Source: Streptomyces adelaidensis (GTDB lineage: Bacteria > Actinomycetota > Actinomycetes > Streptomycetales > Streptomycetaceae). Taken from it: a stretch of DNA of 64,000 bases. The position numbers and the translations under genes are program-made. Under the pieces are notes generated by a model, which was not told the origin of the DNA, searched no databases, and saw only the letters and a list, made by a program, of their open reading frames with translations. The stretch spans positions 62,001 to 126,000 of the forward strand of contig NZ_JAEMUX010000002.1 of the NCBI RefSeq assembly GCF_016598475.1, written 5' to 3'. Positions 1 through 7,333 of this stretch are shown here, in pieces; the stretch's first letter is position 1; every line of letters begins with the position of its first letter.

Positions 1-370
1 GCTTGGCCGACTTCGTCGACCTGACCTTCAGCTTCAGGCCCGGGTGGATCAGCCGCGGATCGTCGCCGACGGCCGCGCGGTTGTCCTGGTAGAGCCGCTG
101 CCAGCCGCCGCTCGTGCCGTGCTTCCGCGCGATCGACGAGAGGGTGTCACCGGAGACCACGGTGTACGTCAGGGACTTGGGCCCCGTGACGGTCGGCGCG
201 GACTGCGGGGCCGACTGTACGGAGGTGACGGCCTGGGCCGGTGTGGCGGCGTGCGCGGTCGTGGCGACCATGAGCGGCAGGGCGAGTGCGGCCCCGCCCG
301 TTCCGGCGGCGACGACCCCACGGGTCAACGGGTTGTTTCTGGGGCGGCGGTGCTTGCCTCGTGCGGGCAT
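1..370 (-). CDS. Secreted LysM-domain cell-wall protein (3' end outside window)
   Basis: Seen: ATG at 370 opens an Arg-rich N-terminus, then a hydrophobic segment ending in an AHA-type signal peptidase site (about residue 41). A linker follows, then a LysM domain from about residue 68 (YTVVSGDTLSSIARKHG, then WQRLY and LIHPGLKLKV). The frame is open to base 1, so the C-terminus is missing; in such actinobacterial proteins this part is often a lytic transglycosylase or peptidase. LysM binds peptidoglycan, so the protein should act outside the membrane on the wall. It lies directly downstream of a ydaO-type riboswitch, the arrangement known for Streptomyces resuscitation-promoting factor and related wall hydrolase genes. 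The precise hydrolase class cannot be stated from this fragment. Confidence 0.8.
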   Translation of the reverse strand, partial: MPARGKHRRPRNNPLTRGVVAAGTGGAALALPLMVATTAHAATPAQAVTSVQSAPQSAPTVTGPKSLTYTVVSGDTLSSIARKHGTSGGWQRLYQDNRAAVGDDPRLIHPGLKLKVRSTKSAK

Positions 371-379
371 GACGAATTC

Positions 380-562
380 CTCTCCGGCGCCTGCGAGGTG
401 AGCTGTCGGGTTCGGGCGGGAGATGCCCGGCCATGCGTGTGCCGTCCGGCGGTCGCGTTGCGTGCCGCGTCCGCCGGGCGTGCTGTGCGTGCTGTGCGTG
501 GCTTCACCCCGAGCCGGTACAGACCGGCGACTTACCTGGGTCCCCCGCTCCTGCCGTGCGTG
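380..562 (-). promoter_or_regulatory. ydaO/yuaA-type cyclic di-AMP riboswitch leader
   Basis: On the minus strand the leader of the LysM gene contains, in order, the conserved ydaO blocks GGGGGACCCAGGTA (about 545–532), GGGGTGAAGCC (about 512–500), and CCCGAACCCGACAGCTCACC followed by TCGCAGGC (about 418–391). It ends about 10 nt before the start codon region. These are the hallmark blocks of the riboswitch class that senses c-di-AMP and in Streptomyces controls cell-wall hydrolase genes. The motif match is by eye; boundaries are approximate. Confidence 0.85.
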
Positions 563-1340
563 GATGAGTGGTGATGGGTGGGGAGTCCGGGCGGTGGCAG
601 GATTCGGCGGTCCGTCCGGACGGGGTGTGAACGTATGCGAGAGCACACGACAGGAACAAGCCCCGGCTTCACGGGCCGGTGCAGTTGACCTTGACTTTGA
701 TGAGATCGCGCCCCGGTTTTGGATCTGGAAGGCGGCTCAACTTGCCTACCGCAAAGGGGAAGTGTGCGGGGGTGAGTGGGGTGTCGCGCAGGGTGCGCGT
801 GACCCAACTCACGGGAGGAGTCGGGTGAAGTGCAGGGTAAGCCGCAATTCGGTCAACTTGGGTTATGGGGTGATGCGGTGAGAGGAGTGATGGAGGGTGC
901 GACAGGGGTGCGTATGGTGCATCTAGTGAATATTTGGGGCGAAACGGGCGAGGGTGCGGGAAGGGCTCTCGCGGGGATTCCGGACGGCGGTCCCGATGGG
1001 TTGCGGAGGGTTTCGGGAGGGATGCCCGATGGATTCCGGTCGGCCGTGGAGCGCGCGGGCGTCTCCGGGGGAGGGGCGGGTACCCGGGGCCGGGTGTCGG
1101 GTACCCGGGCGGCACGCGCGTCGGTGGATATCGGTACCTATGAGTTGATCAAGAATATGGCGAGCCCGATCCCGTGCCACCTGGGCCGAAGCCGTGGGCG
1201 CTCGTGGTGATCGAAAGGTGACCGGATACGCTGACTCGGGTGATGGCAGCGACAGATCGACAAACTTTGTCATCGACCGTGAGACCGACCTAGCCCGACC
1301 GTGTGACCGTCAGCAGACGTCAGCAGACAGGAGACCCCTC
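563..1340. other. Long intergenic region without a supported gene
   Basis: About 780 bp between the divergent LysM and polyprenyl synthase genes. Open frames here have poor codon bias and no recognisable domain. It should carry both promoters. A 13-bp palindrome GACAAA-C-TTTGTC lies at 1259–1271 and a direct repeat CGTCAGCAGA occurs twice at about 1309–1328, just before the polyprenyl synthase ribosome binding site; either could be regulatory but nothing proves it. Confidence 0.5.
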
Positions 1341-2351
1341 GTGACCGTCGTCGAGCCGTTTGGGCTGAGCGCGCGGGACCAGGCTCTCGAAGCCGATGTC
1401 CAGGCCGGAATGGCGGCCGTCGAAGAGGGTCTGCTGGAGGCCACCAAGAGCGAGGTCCCCTTCATCCAGGAGGCCGCCCAGCATCTGCTGCGGGCGGGCG
1501 GCAAGCGGTTCCGGCCGCTGCTCGTGATGCTCGCCGCGCAGTTCGGTGACCCGTACGCGCCGGGGGTCGTCCCCTCGGCCGTGGTGGTCGAGCTGACGCA
1601 TCTCGCCACGCTGTACCACGACGACGTGATGGACGAGGCCGAGGTGCGCAGGGGCGTGCCGAGCGCCAACGCCCGCTGGGACAACTCCCTGGCCGTCCTC
1701 ACCGGTGACTTCCTCTTCGCCCGCGCCTCGCACGTCCTCGCCGACCTCGGCCCCGACGCCGTACGCATCCAGGCGGAGGCCTTCGAGCGGCTGGTCACCG
1801 GGCAGATCCTGGAGACCGCCGGGCCGCGCGACGGGCGCGACCCGATCGACCACTACCTCGACGTGCTGGGCGGCAAGACCGGCTCGCTGGTCGCGGTCGC
1901 CGGGCGGCTCGGCGCGCTGATGGCGGGCGCCGACGAGACCGTGGTCGATGTGCTGACCCAGTACGGGGAGCGGCTCGGCGTCGCCTTCCAGCTCGCGGAC
2001 GACGTCCTCGACATCGCCTCCGACACGCACGAGTCCGGCAAGACGCCGGGCACGGATCTGCGCGAGGGCGTGCCCACGATGCCGGTGCTGCGGCTGCGCG
2101 AGCGGGCGGGGCGGCTGGAGCTGCCGGACGACATCGCGCTCTGCGAGCTGCTCGAATCCGACCTCACCGACGACGCCCGCCACGCCGAGACCCTGGCCCG
2201 GCTCCGGGTCCACCCCGCCCTGGAGCAGGCCCGCCGCGACACGATCCGCTACGCGGAGGAGGCGCGGGCCGTACTGGCGCCGCTGCCGGAGTGCGACGCG
2301 AAGGCGGCGCTGGTCGAGCTGTGCGACGCGGTTGTGCACCGGGCTGGTTGA
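1341..2351 (+). CDS. Polyprenyl diphosphate synthase (trans-isoprenyl chain elongation)
   Basis: 336 aa. Condenses isopentenyl diphosphate onto an allylic diphosphate; long-chain members build the menaquinone side chain. Seen: GGKRFRP near residue 63, first Asp-rich motif DDVMD at 94–98, and second motif QLADDVLD near 216, both binding diphosphate through magnesium. The GTG start at 1341 is chosen because ACAGGAGA lies 7–14 nt upstream and the protein then has normal family length; an upstream in-frame start at 1194 would add sequence unlike the family. The product length (heptaprenyl, nonaprenyl) cannot be read from sequence. A link to respiration is plausible because a menaquinone-using complex I operon lies 30 kb downstream, but the gene is monocistronic here. 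Confidence 0.9.
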   Translation: MTVVEPFGLSARDQALEADVQAGMAAVEEGLLEATKSEVPFIQEAAQHLLRAGGKRFRPLLVMLAAQFGDPYAPGVVPSAVVVELTHLATLYHDDVMDEAEVRRGVPSANARWDNSLAVLTGDFLFARASHVLADLGPDAVRIQAEAFERLVTGQILETAGPRDGRDPIDHYLDVLGGKTGSLVAVAGRLGALMAGADETVVDVLTQYGERLGVAFQLADDVLDIASDTHESGKTPGTDLREGVPTMPVLRLRERAGRLELPDDIALCELLESDLTDDARHAETLARLRVHPALEQARRDTIRYAEEARAVLAPLPECDAKAALVELCDAVVHRAG

Positions 2352-2382
2352 GCGGCCGGGTCAGGCACCCGGCGGTGGTGTG

Positions 2383-2455
2383 CCCCTCTGGGGCTGCGCC
2401 CCCAGACCCCCCTTGTAGGCCTTCGGCCTCGTCCTCAAACGCCGGACGGGCTGAA
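2383..2455. repeat. Streptomyces-type intergenic palindromic repeat
   Basis: The 350-bp gap after the polyprenyl synthase holds GGGGCTGCGCCCCC, GGCCTTCGGCC and a segment ending CTCAAACGCCGGACGGGCTG. This composite of short stem-loops recurs between genes in many Streptomyces chromosomes (from general knowledge). It can act as a terminator for the upstream gene. No gene is seen in the gap. Confidence 0.5.
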
Positions 2456-2633
2456 ATCGCCGTCGGCGGCGCCTCCTCCGACGCCCCGACGACCTGACGA
2501 CCCGACGACCCCACGACCCCTACGGGTTCGGGGAAGTGCCACCTCGCCATGTCATCCCGTAGCAGTACGTCGAGTTGAGCCCCGAGTCTGACGACGCTCG
2601 CCGGCACATTTGGTCAGATGGGTATCACCACTC

Positions 2634-2651
2634 CTCACCGATTCGGGTGAG
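2634..2651. promoter_or_regulatory. Inverted repeat upstream of LolA-like gene
   Basis: CTCACCG-ATTC-GGGTGAG, an imperfect 7-bp inverted repeat about 50 bp before the start at 2702 and about 35 bp before its ribosome binding site (GACGGAGGTAAGG). The position suits an operator or promoter-proximal site. No regulator is assigned. Confidence 0.3.
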
Positions 2652-2701
2652 AATGGCGGCTCTAGGTAGACGCCGCCGCCGACGACGGAGGTAAGGCACA
2701 C

Positions 2702-4030
2702 ATGGCACCGTACGAAACCGACGACAGCGCCCGGTCCGGTGACGCGGCCGCGCTCGCGGCCGAGGTCGAGGAGGTGCGCTCGGCTCGACGACGCAAGGCC
2801 GCGAGGTACATCGTTCCGGCCACCGTGCTGGGCGTGGCCGCCGCGACCATCGGGCTCGTCCCGGCCTTCGCCGGCTCCGGTGACCCCGATCTGCCGAAGA
2901 TCAGCGCGCAGGAACTCATCGAGAAGATCGCCGAATCGGACGTACAGCAGGTGTCCGGCACGGTGAAGATCACCACGGATCTGGGCCTGCCCGACCTGGG
3001 CGGTCTGGCGGACGGCCTGATGTCGCAGGGGGCCTCCGGGGGCGACGGCGGCTCGGCCGCGGACCCCTCCGCCAAGCTCCTCGAACTCGCCACCGGCACA
3101 CACACGTTGCGGATCGCCGCCGACGGCCCCGACAAGCAGAAGCTGTCGCTGCTGGACGACGCCGCCGAGTACAGCGTCATCCACAACGGCGACGACATGT
3201 GGGCGTACGACAGCGCCTCGAACGAGGTGTACCACGCGGACGGGGCCGGCGAGGGCAAGGACCAGAAGGCCGGCAAGGGCGAGGACGCGCCCGAGGACGC
3301 GCCCGCCACGCCTCAGGAGTTCGCCGAGGAGGCCCTGAAGGCCGTCGACGACACCACGTCCGTGACCGTCGACGGGACCGCGCAGGTCGCCGGGCGGGAC
3401 GCGTACAAGCTGGTGATCGAGCCGAAGCAGTCCGGTTCGACGGTCGGGGCGATCTCGATCGCCGTCGACGCGAAGACGGGGCTGCCGCTGAAGTTCACGC
3501 TCACCCCGGCGAGCGGCGGCGCGGCCGTCGTGGACGTGGGCTTCACCCAGGTCGACTTCGGCAAGCCGAGCGCGTCGACGTTCGACTTCACACCGCCGAA
3601 GGGCGCGAAGGTCACCGAGGCCGACGAGATGGAGGAGTCCGGGCACCACGACTCCAAGTCCAAGTTCGAGGACTTCGACAAGGACGCGGCCTCCAAGGAC
3701 GCCAAGGGCTCCCGGGACTCCAAGGGCTCCGAGGAGGAGTTCGCGAGCGGGCTCGACGGGCTGAAGACCATCGGCAAGGGCTGGAGCACCATCGCCGAGT
3801 TCGACAACGGCTCCGAGGGCGGCCTGCCCACCGGCGGCTCCGACACCACCGGCGACTCGCGTGTCGACGGGTTCCTGAACTCCCTCGGCGACCAGGTCAG
3901 CGGTGACTTCGGCTCCGGTACGGTCTTCAAGACCCGGCTGATCAACGTCCTCTTCACCGAGGACGGCAAGGTGTACGCGGGTGCCGTGACCAAGGACGCG
4001 CTGGTGAAGGCGGCCAACGCGGCGAAGTAG
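2702..4030 (+). CDS. Membrane-anchored LolA/DUF2092-like protein
   Basis: 442 aa. Seen: a short charged cytoplasmic N-terminus, one hydrophobic segment at about residues 36–57 (IVPATVLGVAAATIGLVPAF), then a long extracytoplasmic domain. Its pattern (ISAQELIEKIAES, SGTVKITTDLG, DKQKLSLLDD, YKLVIEPKQS, DAKTGLPLKFTL) fits the LolA/RseB-like half-barrel fold annotated in actinobacteria as DUF2092 or outer-membrane-lipoprotein sorting-like. Gram-positives lack LolA's classical role, so the function is open; sensing or carrying lipids or lipoproteins is the family-based guess. A Lys/Ser/Glu/Asp-rich low-complexity insert lies at about 310–350. It is followed after 69 bp by an ABC-2 export pair on the same strand, probably one transcription unit. 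A strong ribosome binding site (GACGGAGGTAAGG) supports the start. Confidence 0.75.
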   Translation: MAPYETDDSARSGDAAALAAEVEEVRSARRRKAARYIVPATVLGVAAATIGLVPAFAGSGDPDLPKISAQELIEKIAESDVQQVSGTVKITTDLGLPDLGGLADGLMSQGASGGDGGSAADPSAKLLELATGTHTLRIAADGPDKQKLSLLDDAAEYSVIHNGDDMWAYDSASNEVYHADGAGEGKDQKAGKGEDAPEDAPATPQEFAEEALKAVDDTTSVTVDGTAQVAGRDAYKLVIEPKQSGSTVGAISIAVDAKTGLPLKFTLTPASGGAAVVDVGFTQVDFGKPSASTFDFTPPKGAKVTEADEMEESGHHDSKSKFEDFDKDAASKDAKGSRDSKGSEEEFASGLDGLKTIGKGWSTIAEFDNGSEGGLPTGGSDTTGDSRVDGFLNSLGDQVSGDFGSGTVFKTRLINVLFTEDGKVYAGAVTKDALVKAANAAK

Positions 4031-4099
4031 CGACGCCTGACCGTGGGCCGGGACGGCGAGGCAGCCGTCCCGGCCCACCGGCCGTACCCGAGGGGAGCC

Positions 4100-5071
4100 A
4101 TGAACGACGCAGCGGCCATCCACACCCAGGGGCTGACCAAGACCTTCCGCGGTGGCCAGGTGGCCGTGGACCACCTGGAACTGAAGGTTCCCAGCGGCAG
4201 CGTCTTCGGCTTCCTCGGCCCGAACGGCTCGGGCAAGACCACCACCATCCGGATGCTGATGGGCCTGATCGAGCCGACTTCGGGCACGGCCCGGGTCCTC
4301 GGCCGGCCCATGCCGCGCTCCGCCCGCACCGTGCTCCCGCACGTGGGCGCGCTCATCGAGGGACCCGCCCTGTACGGCTTCCTCTCCGGGCGCGACAACC
4401 TGCTGCGCTACGACTCCGCCGACCGGGCCGCCGACCCGCGCACCCGGCGTACGCGGGTCGCGGCGGCGCTCGACCGGGTCGGGCTCTCGGCCGCCGCCGG
4501 CAAGAAGGCGAAGGCGTACTCGCTGGGCATGAAACAGCGGCTGGGCCTCGCGGCGGCGCTGCTCCAGCCGCGCCGCCTCCTCGTCCTCGACGAGCCGACC
4601 AACGGGCTCGACCCGCAGGGGATGCGGGAAATCCGGGCCCTGGTACGGGAGTTGGCGTCCGAGGGCACCACCGTCTTCCTCTCCTCACACCTGCTCGACG
4701 AGATCGAGCAGGTGTGCACCCATGCCGCCGTCATGGCGCAGGGGCGGCTGATCATCCAGGGCCCGGTGAGTGAGCTGGCGGCGGGGGCGCGCGGGCGCCT
4801 GGTCGTCACCACCCCCGACGCGGCGGACGCGGCCCGGGTGCTCAAGGAGCAGGGGATCGCGGATGTCGTGGTGGCCGCCGGGGAGGGCCGAGGGCAGGGC
4901 GAGGGTGACCGGGTGACGGGCGAACCGCCGCCCCCCGACCGCGACCTGGCCGAACTGAACGTCGCACTGGTCACCGCGGGCGTCCGCGTCCGCGGCTTCG
5001 GCCTCGAACGGGCCTCCCTGGAGGACGCGTTCGTGGCGCTGACGGGGGAGGGCTTCGATGTCGCGGGTTGA
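4100..5071 (+). CDS. ABC transporter ATP-binding protein (ABC-2 type)
   Basis: 323 aa. Seen: Walker A GPNGSGKTTT, signature YSLGMKQRLG, Walker B RRLLVLDEPTNGLD, and the switch His in LSSHLLDEIEQVC. Together these show an intact ATPase of the drug or lipid export class. The ATG at 4100 is preferred because AGGGGAG lies just upstream and the conserved domain begins 10 residues later. The C-terminal regulatory region carries a Gly/Glu/Arg-rich insert (about 265–285). Its 3' end overlaps the permease start by 14 bp, so the two are translationally coupled. Cargo is unknown; the preceding LolA-like gene hints at a lipid or lipoprotein substrate. Confidence 0.92.
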   Translation: MNDAAAIHTQGLTKTFRGGQVAVDHLELKVPSGSVFGFLGPNGSGKTTTIRMLMGLIEPTSGTARVLGRPMPRSARTVLPHVGALIEGPALYGFLSGRDNLLRYDSADRAADPRTRRTRVAAALDRVGLSAAAGKKAKAYSLGMKQRLGLAAALLQPRRLLVLDEPTNGLDPQGMREIRALVRELASEGTTVFLSSHLLDEIEQVCTHAAVMAQGRLIIQGPVSELAAGARGRLVVTTPDAADAARVLKEQGIADVVVAAGEGRGQGEGDRVTGEPPPPDRDLAELNVALVTAGVRVRGFGLERASLEDAFVALTGEGFDVAG

Positions 5072-5999
5072 GACGAACGGTGTCGAGGCCACGGCCACGG
5101 ACGTGGCCACGGCGGAGGCCGCTTCGCCCGCCGCCCGTACACCCGGCTTCCTCTGGACGTTCGGACTGTTCCGCAGCGAGCTGGTCACCACCTTCCGGCG
5201 CTGGCGGACGATCGCGCTGCTCGCCGTGCTCGCGGCGGTGCCCGTCCTCGTCGGGATCGCGGTGCGGATCGAGACCGGTGACGGGTCGTCGATGGGCGGC
5301 GGACCCGGCGGCGGTGGCGGAGGCGGCGGGCCGGCGTTCATCGCGCAGATCACCAACAACGGGCTGTTCCTGGTGTTCACGGCGCTGGCCGCGACGCTCC
5401 CCTTCTTCCTGCCGATGGCCGTCGGCGTGATCGCCGGGGACGCGATCGCGGGCGAGGCCAACGCGGGCACCCTGCGCTATCTGCTGGTCGCGCCCGCCGG
5501 CCGGACCCGGCTGCTGCTCGTCAAGTACGCGGCCACCATGACGTTCTGCCTGGTCGCGACCCTCGTCGTGGCGGCCTCCGCGCTGGCCGTCGGGGCGTTG
5601 CTGTTCCCACTCGGGGACCTGACGACGATCTCCGGTACGTCCATCAGCTTCGCAGAGGGGCTGTTGCGGGCGCTGCTGATCGCCCTGGCGGTGGCCGCGT
5701 CACTGATCGGGATCGCGGCCCTCGGGCTGTTCGTCTCCACCCTCACCAACAGCGGCATCGCGGCGATGGCCACCACGGTCGGGCTTCTCATCACCGTCCA
5801 GATCCTCGACCAGATCCCCCAGCTCGACGCCCTCCACCCGTACTTCTTCTCCCACTACTGGCTCTCCTTCGCCGATCTGATGCGCGAGCCCGTCTACTGG
5901 GACGACCTCCAACGCAACCTCGGCCTCCAGGCGGTGTACGCGGCGGTGTTCGGGGCGGCGGCGTGGGCGAGGTTCACGGCGAAGGACATCGCCTCCTGA
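5058..5999 (+). CDS. ABC-2 type transporter permease
   Basis: 313 aa, about six membrane segments, forming the channel for the ATPase encoded just upstream (ATG at 5058 lies inside the ATPase gene). Seen: N-terminal cytoplasmic stretch, the FRSELVTTFRRWRTIALL entry to TM1, and a glycine-rich extracellular loop after TM1 (GGGPGGGGGGGG, about residues 78–89). The ABC-2 family pattern GDAIAGEANAGTLRYLL follows at about 133–150. The Gly run is low complexity and may vary in length between strains. Substrate unknown. Confidence 0.88.
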   Translation: MSRVETNGVEATATDVATAEAASPAARTPGFLWTFGLFRSELVTTFRRWRTIALLAVLAAVPVLVGIAVRIETGDGSSMGGGPGGGGGGGGPAFIAQITNNGLFLVFTALAATLPFFLPMAVGVIAGDAIAGEANAGTLRYLLVAPAGRTRLLLVKYAATMTFCLVATLVVAASALAVGALLFPLGDLTTISGTSISFAEGLLRALLIALAVAASLIGIAALGLFVSTLTNSGIAAMATTVGLLITVQILDQIPQLDALHPYFFSHYWLSFADLMREPVYWDDLQRNLGLQAVYAAVFGAAAWARFTAKDIAS

Positions 6000-6005
6000 C
6001 ACCTC

Positions 6006-6635
6006 TCAAGCGGCAGCCTCCTCGGTGTCGTAGGGGAAGCGCGCGAACGGCGGTTCCTCGGTGAGGAACGTCTTCGCGCGGGCCAGGGCCGCCGAGTCGC
6101 GGAGTACGTCGCCGGGCTTGCTGCCGTTGCCGAGGAGGACTCCGCCGATGGGGGTACCGCCCACGCCCTTAAGGCAGTGGGGGAGCATGCCCATGTACGC
6201 GGCGGAGTGGTTCAGCGTGCCGATGAGGGGCTCGGCGACTTCCTCCTCCTGGTGGGCCTGCACGGTGACGCCCCAGAGGGTGCGGCCCGCCAGCGTCTTC
6301 TTGAAGTCGACGCCGGGGGTGCGCAGCCAGCCCGACCAGTGGTCGAGGTAGCGCTTGACGCCGGCCGAGACGGAGTACCAGTACAGCGGCGACACGATCA
6401 CGATGTCCGTGGCCGCGAGCGTGGCGTGCAGCAGCAGCGCCCGGTTGTCGCCCTCCGGCCGTACGTGGTCGCTGTCGTGACGCAGGTCCTCGAAGTCCGG
6501 CAGCGGATGCTCCGCGAGGCTCAGCCAGCGCTGCTCCACCCCGTCGGGCAACTGCTCGGCGGCCACGCGGGCCAAAGCCTCGGTGTTGCCGTCCCGCCGA
6601 CTGCTGCCGAGGACGAAGAGGAAGCGGCGTGTCAT
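6006..6635 (-). CDS. NAD(P)H-dependent FMN reductase-like flavoprotein
   Basis: 209 aa flavodoxin-fold oxidoreductase. Seen: the FMN phosphate loop GSSRRDGNTEAL at about residues 8–19, IVIVSPLYWYSVSAGVKRYLD in the middle, and FKKTLAGRTLWGV. These match the NADPH-dependent FMN reductase/NAD(P)H oxidoreductase family, which reduces FMN or quinones. The ATG at 6635 is preferred over one at 6653: CCAGGGGG sits about 7 nt upstream and MTRRFLFVLGSS is the usual N-terminus. Monocistronic and convergent with the ABC permease. Physiological substrate unknown. Confidence 0.82.
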   Translation of the reverse strand: MTRRFLFVLGSSRRDGNTEALARVAAEQLPDGVEQRWLSLAEHPLPDFEDLRHDSDHVRPEGDNRALLLHATLAATDIVIVSPLYWYSVSAGVKRYLDHWSGWLRTPGVDFKKTLAGRTLWGVTVQAHQEEEVAEPLIGTLNHSAAYMGMLPHCLKGVGGTPIGGVLLGNGSKPGDVLRDSAALARAKTFLTEEPPFARFPYDTEEAAA

Positions 6636-6697
6636 GGGGGTCCCCCTGGACATGCTTATCGGGTATGCGGCACGCGGGTACGCTGCGTACGACGATT

Positions 6698-6728
6698 ACA
6701 TGCGTAGACGATATATGTATGCGCATGT
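6698..6728. promoter_or_regulatory. 31-bp AT-rich inverted repeat, possible operator
   Basis: ACATGCG (6698–6704), a 17-bp AT-rich spacer, then CGCATGT (6722–6728), a perfect 7-bp inverted repeat in one of the few AT-rich stretches here. It lies 63 bp upstream of the FMN reductase start and could bind a dimeric repressor such as a MarR, TetR or HxlR type. No regulator gene is adjacent. Confidence 0.35.
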
Positions 6729-6781
6729 GATGCCAGGAGGGCGCGGTCCAAGAGGGTGCGGGCACGGTCGTAGGGACGGGG

Positions 6782-7285
6782 TCACGCCCGTACGTCCGGC
6801 TCCTTGGGCGGCAGTTCCAGCAGCAGGGCCATGACGCCGACCAGGGTGGCGCTGCTGACGATCTCCCGGCGGGCGATCATGCCGGGGATGTCGGTGAGCG
6901 GGATCCACTCCAGCCGGTCGGACTCGTTCTGTTCCGTGGGCTCGCCGACGCGTCGCGCGTCGTCCGTGCGGAACACGAAGTGCCGGGTGTCGGTGATCCC
7001 GGCCGCCGGCTCGGCGCAGAGCAGTTCCCGCAGCGCCCCCGGCCGCCGCCCCGTCTCCTCCTCCAGCTCCCGCGCCGCCGCCTCCGCCGGCCCTTCCCCG
7101 TCCTCGACCAGGCCCATGGGCAGCTCCCAGCCCCAGGTGTCCGTGACGAAGCGGTGGCGCCACATCATCAGCACCCGCCGTCGGTCGTCCACGGCCGCGG
7201 TGACGGCGAGGTCCCGCAGCCGGACCACGTGGTAGTCGCCGCGGGTGCCGTCGGGCCGCTCGACGTCCAGCGAGCGCAGCCGCAC
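6782..7285 (-). CDS. NUDIX hydrolase (5' end interrupted by a nonsense codon)
   Basis: 167 aa from the GTG at 7285. The NUDIX box is intact: G-x5-E-x7-RELEEETG (GLVEDGE...RELEEETG), the magnesium-binding signature of enzymes that cleave nucleoside diphosphate-X compounds. The flanking pattern WRHRFVTDTWGWELPMG resembles ADP-ribose pyrophosphatases. The natural start appears to be the ATG at 7333, which overlaps the amidase stop as ATGA and would begin MKWTVHG. The eighth codon is TAA, after which the frame continues RTLHDTPWVRL. The product is therefore either made from the downstream GTG by reinitiation, or not made. Catalytic residues lie downstream of the break. It is the last gene of the T4SS-like operon. 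Confidence 0.75.
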   Translation of the reverse strand: MRLRSLDVERPDGTRGDYHVVRLRDLAVTAAVDDRRRVLMMWRHRFVTDTWGWELPMGLVEDGEGPAEAAARELEEETGRRPGALRELLCAEPAAGITDTRHFVFRTDDARRVGEPTEQNESDRLEWIPLTDIPGMIARREIVSSATLVGVMALLLELPPKEPDVRA

Positions 7286-7309
7286 CCACGGGGTGTCGTG
7301 GAGCGTGCG

Positions 7310-7333
7310 TTAGCCGTGGACGGTCCATTTCAT
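7310..7333 (-). other. Nonsense-interrupted 5' end of the NUDIX gene
   Basis: Minus-strand ATG at 7333–7331 is followed by AAA TGG ACC GTC CAC GGC and then TAA at 7312–7310, in frame with the NUDIX gene. Related proteins commonly begin with a W-T-x-H-G-E-like motif, so the stop most likely replaces GAA or GAG. The ATG overlaps the amidase TGA (7332–7330), the coupling arrangement used throughout this operon. A single G-to-T change or a sequencing error would explain it. Confidence 0.65.

Noticed and set aside
830..1210. Small gene in the gap before the polyprenyl synthase
   Set aside because: Poor codon bias, no motif, no ribosome binding site; several overlapping frames are equally open.
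2552..4342. A 596-codon minus-strand frame opposite the LolA-like gene
   Set aside because: Shadow frame without motif; the plus strand has ribosome binding site, TM segment and family pattern.
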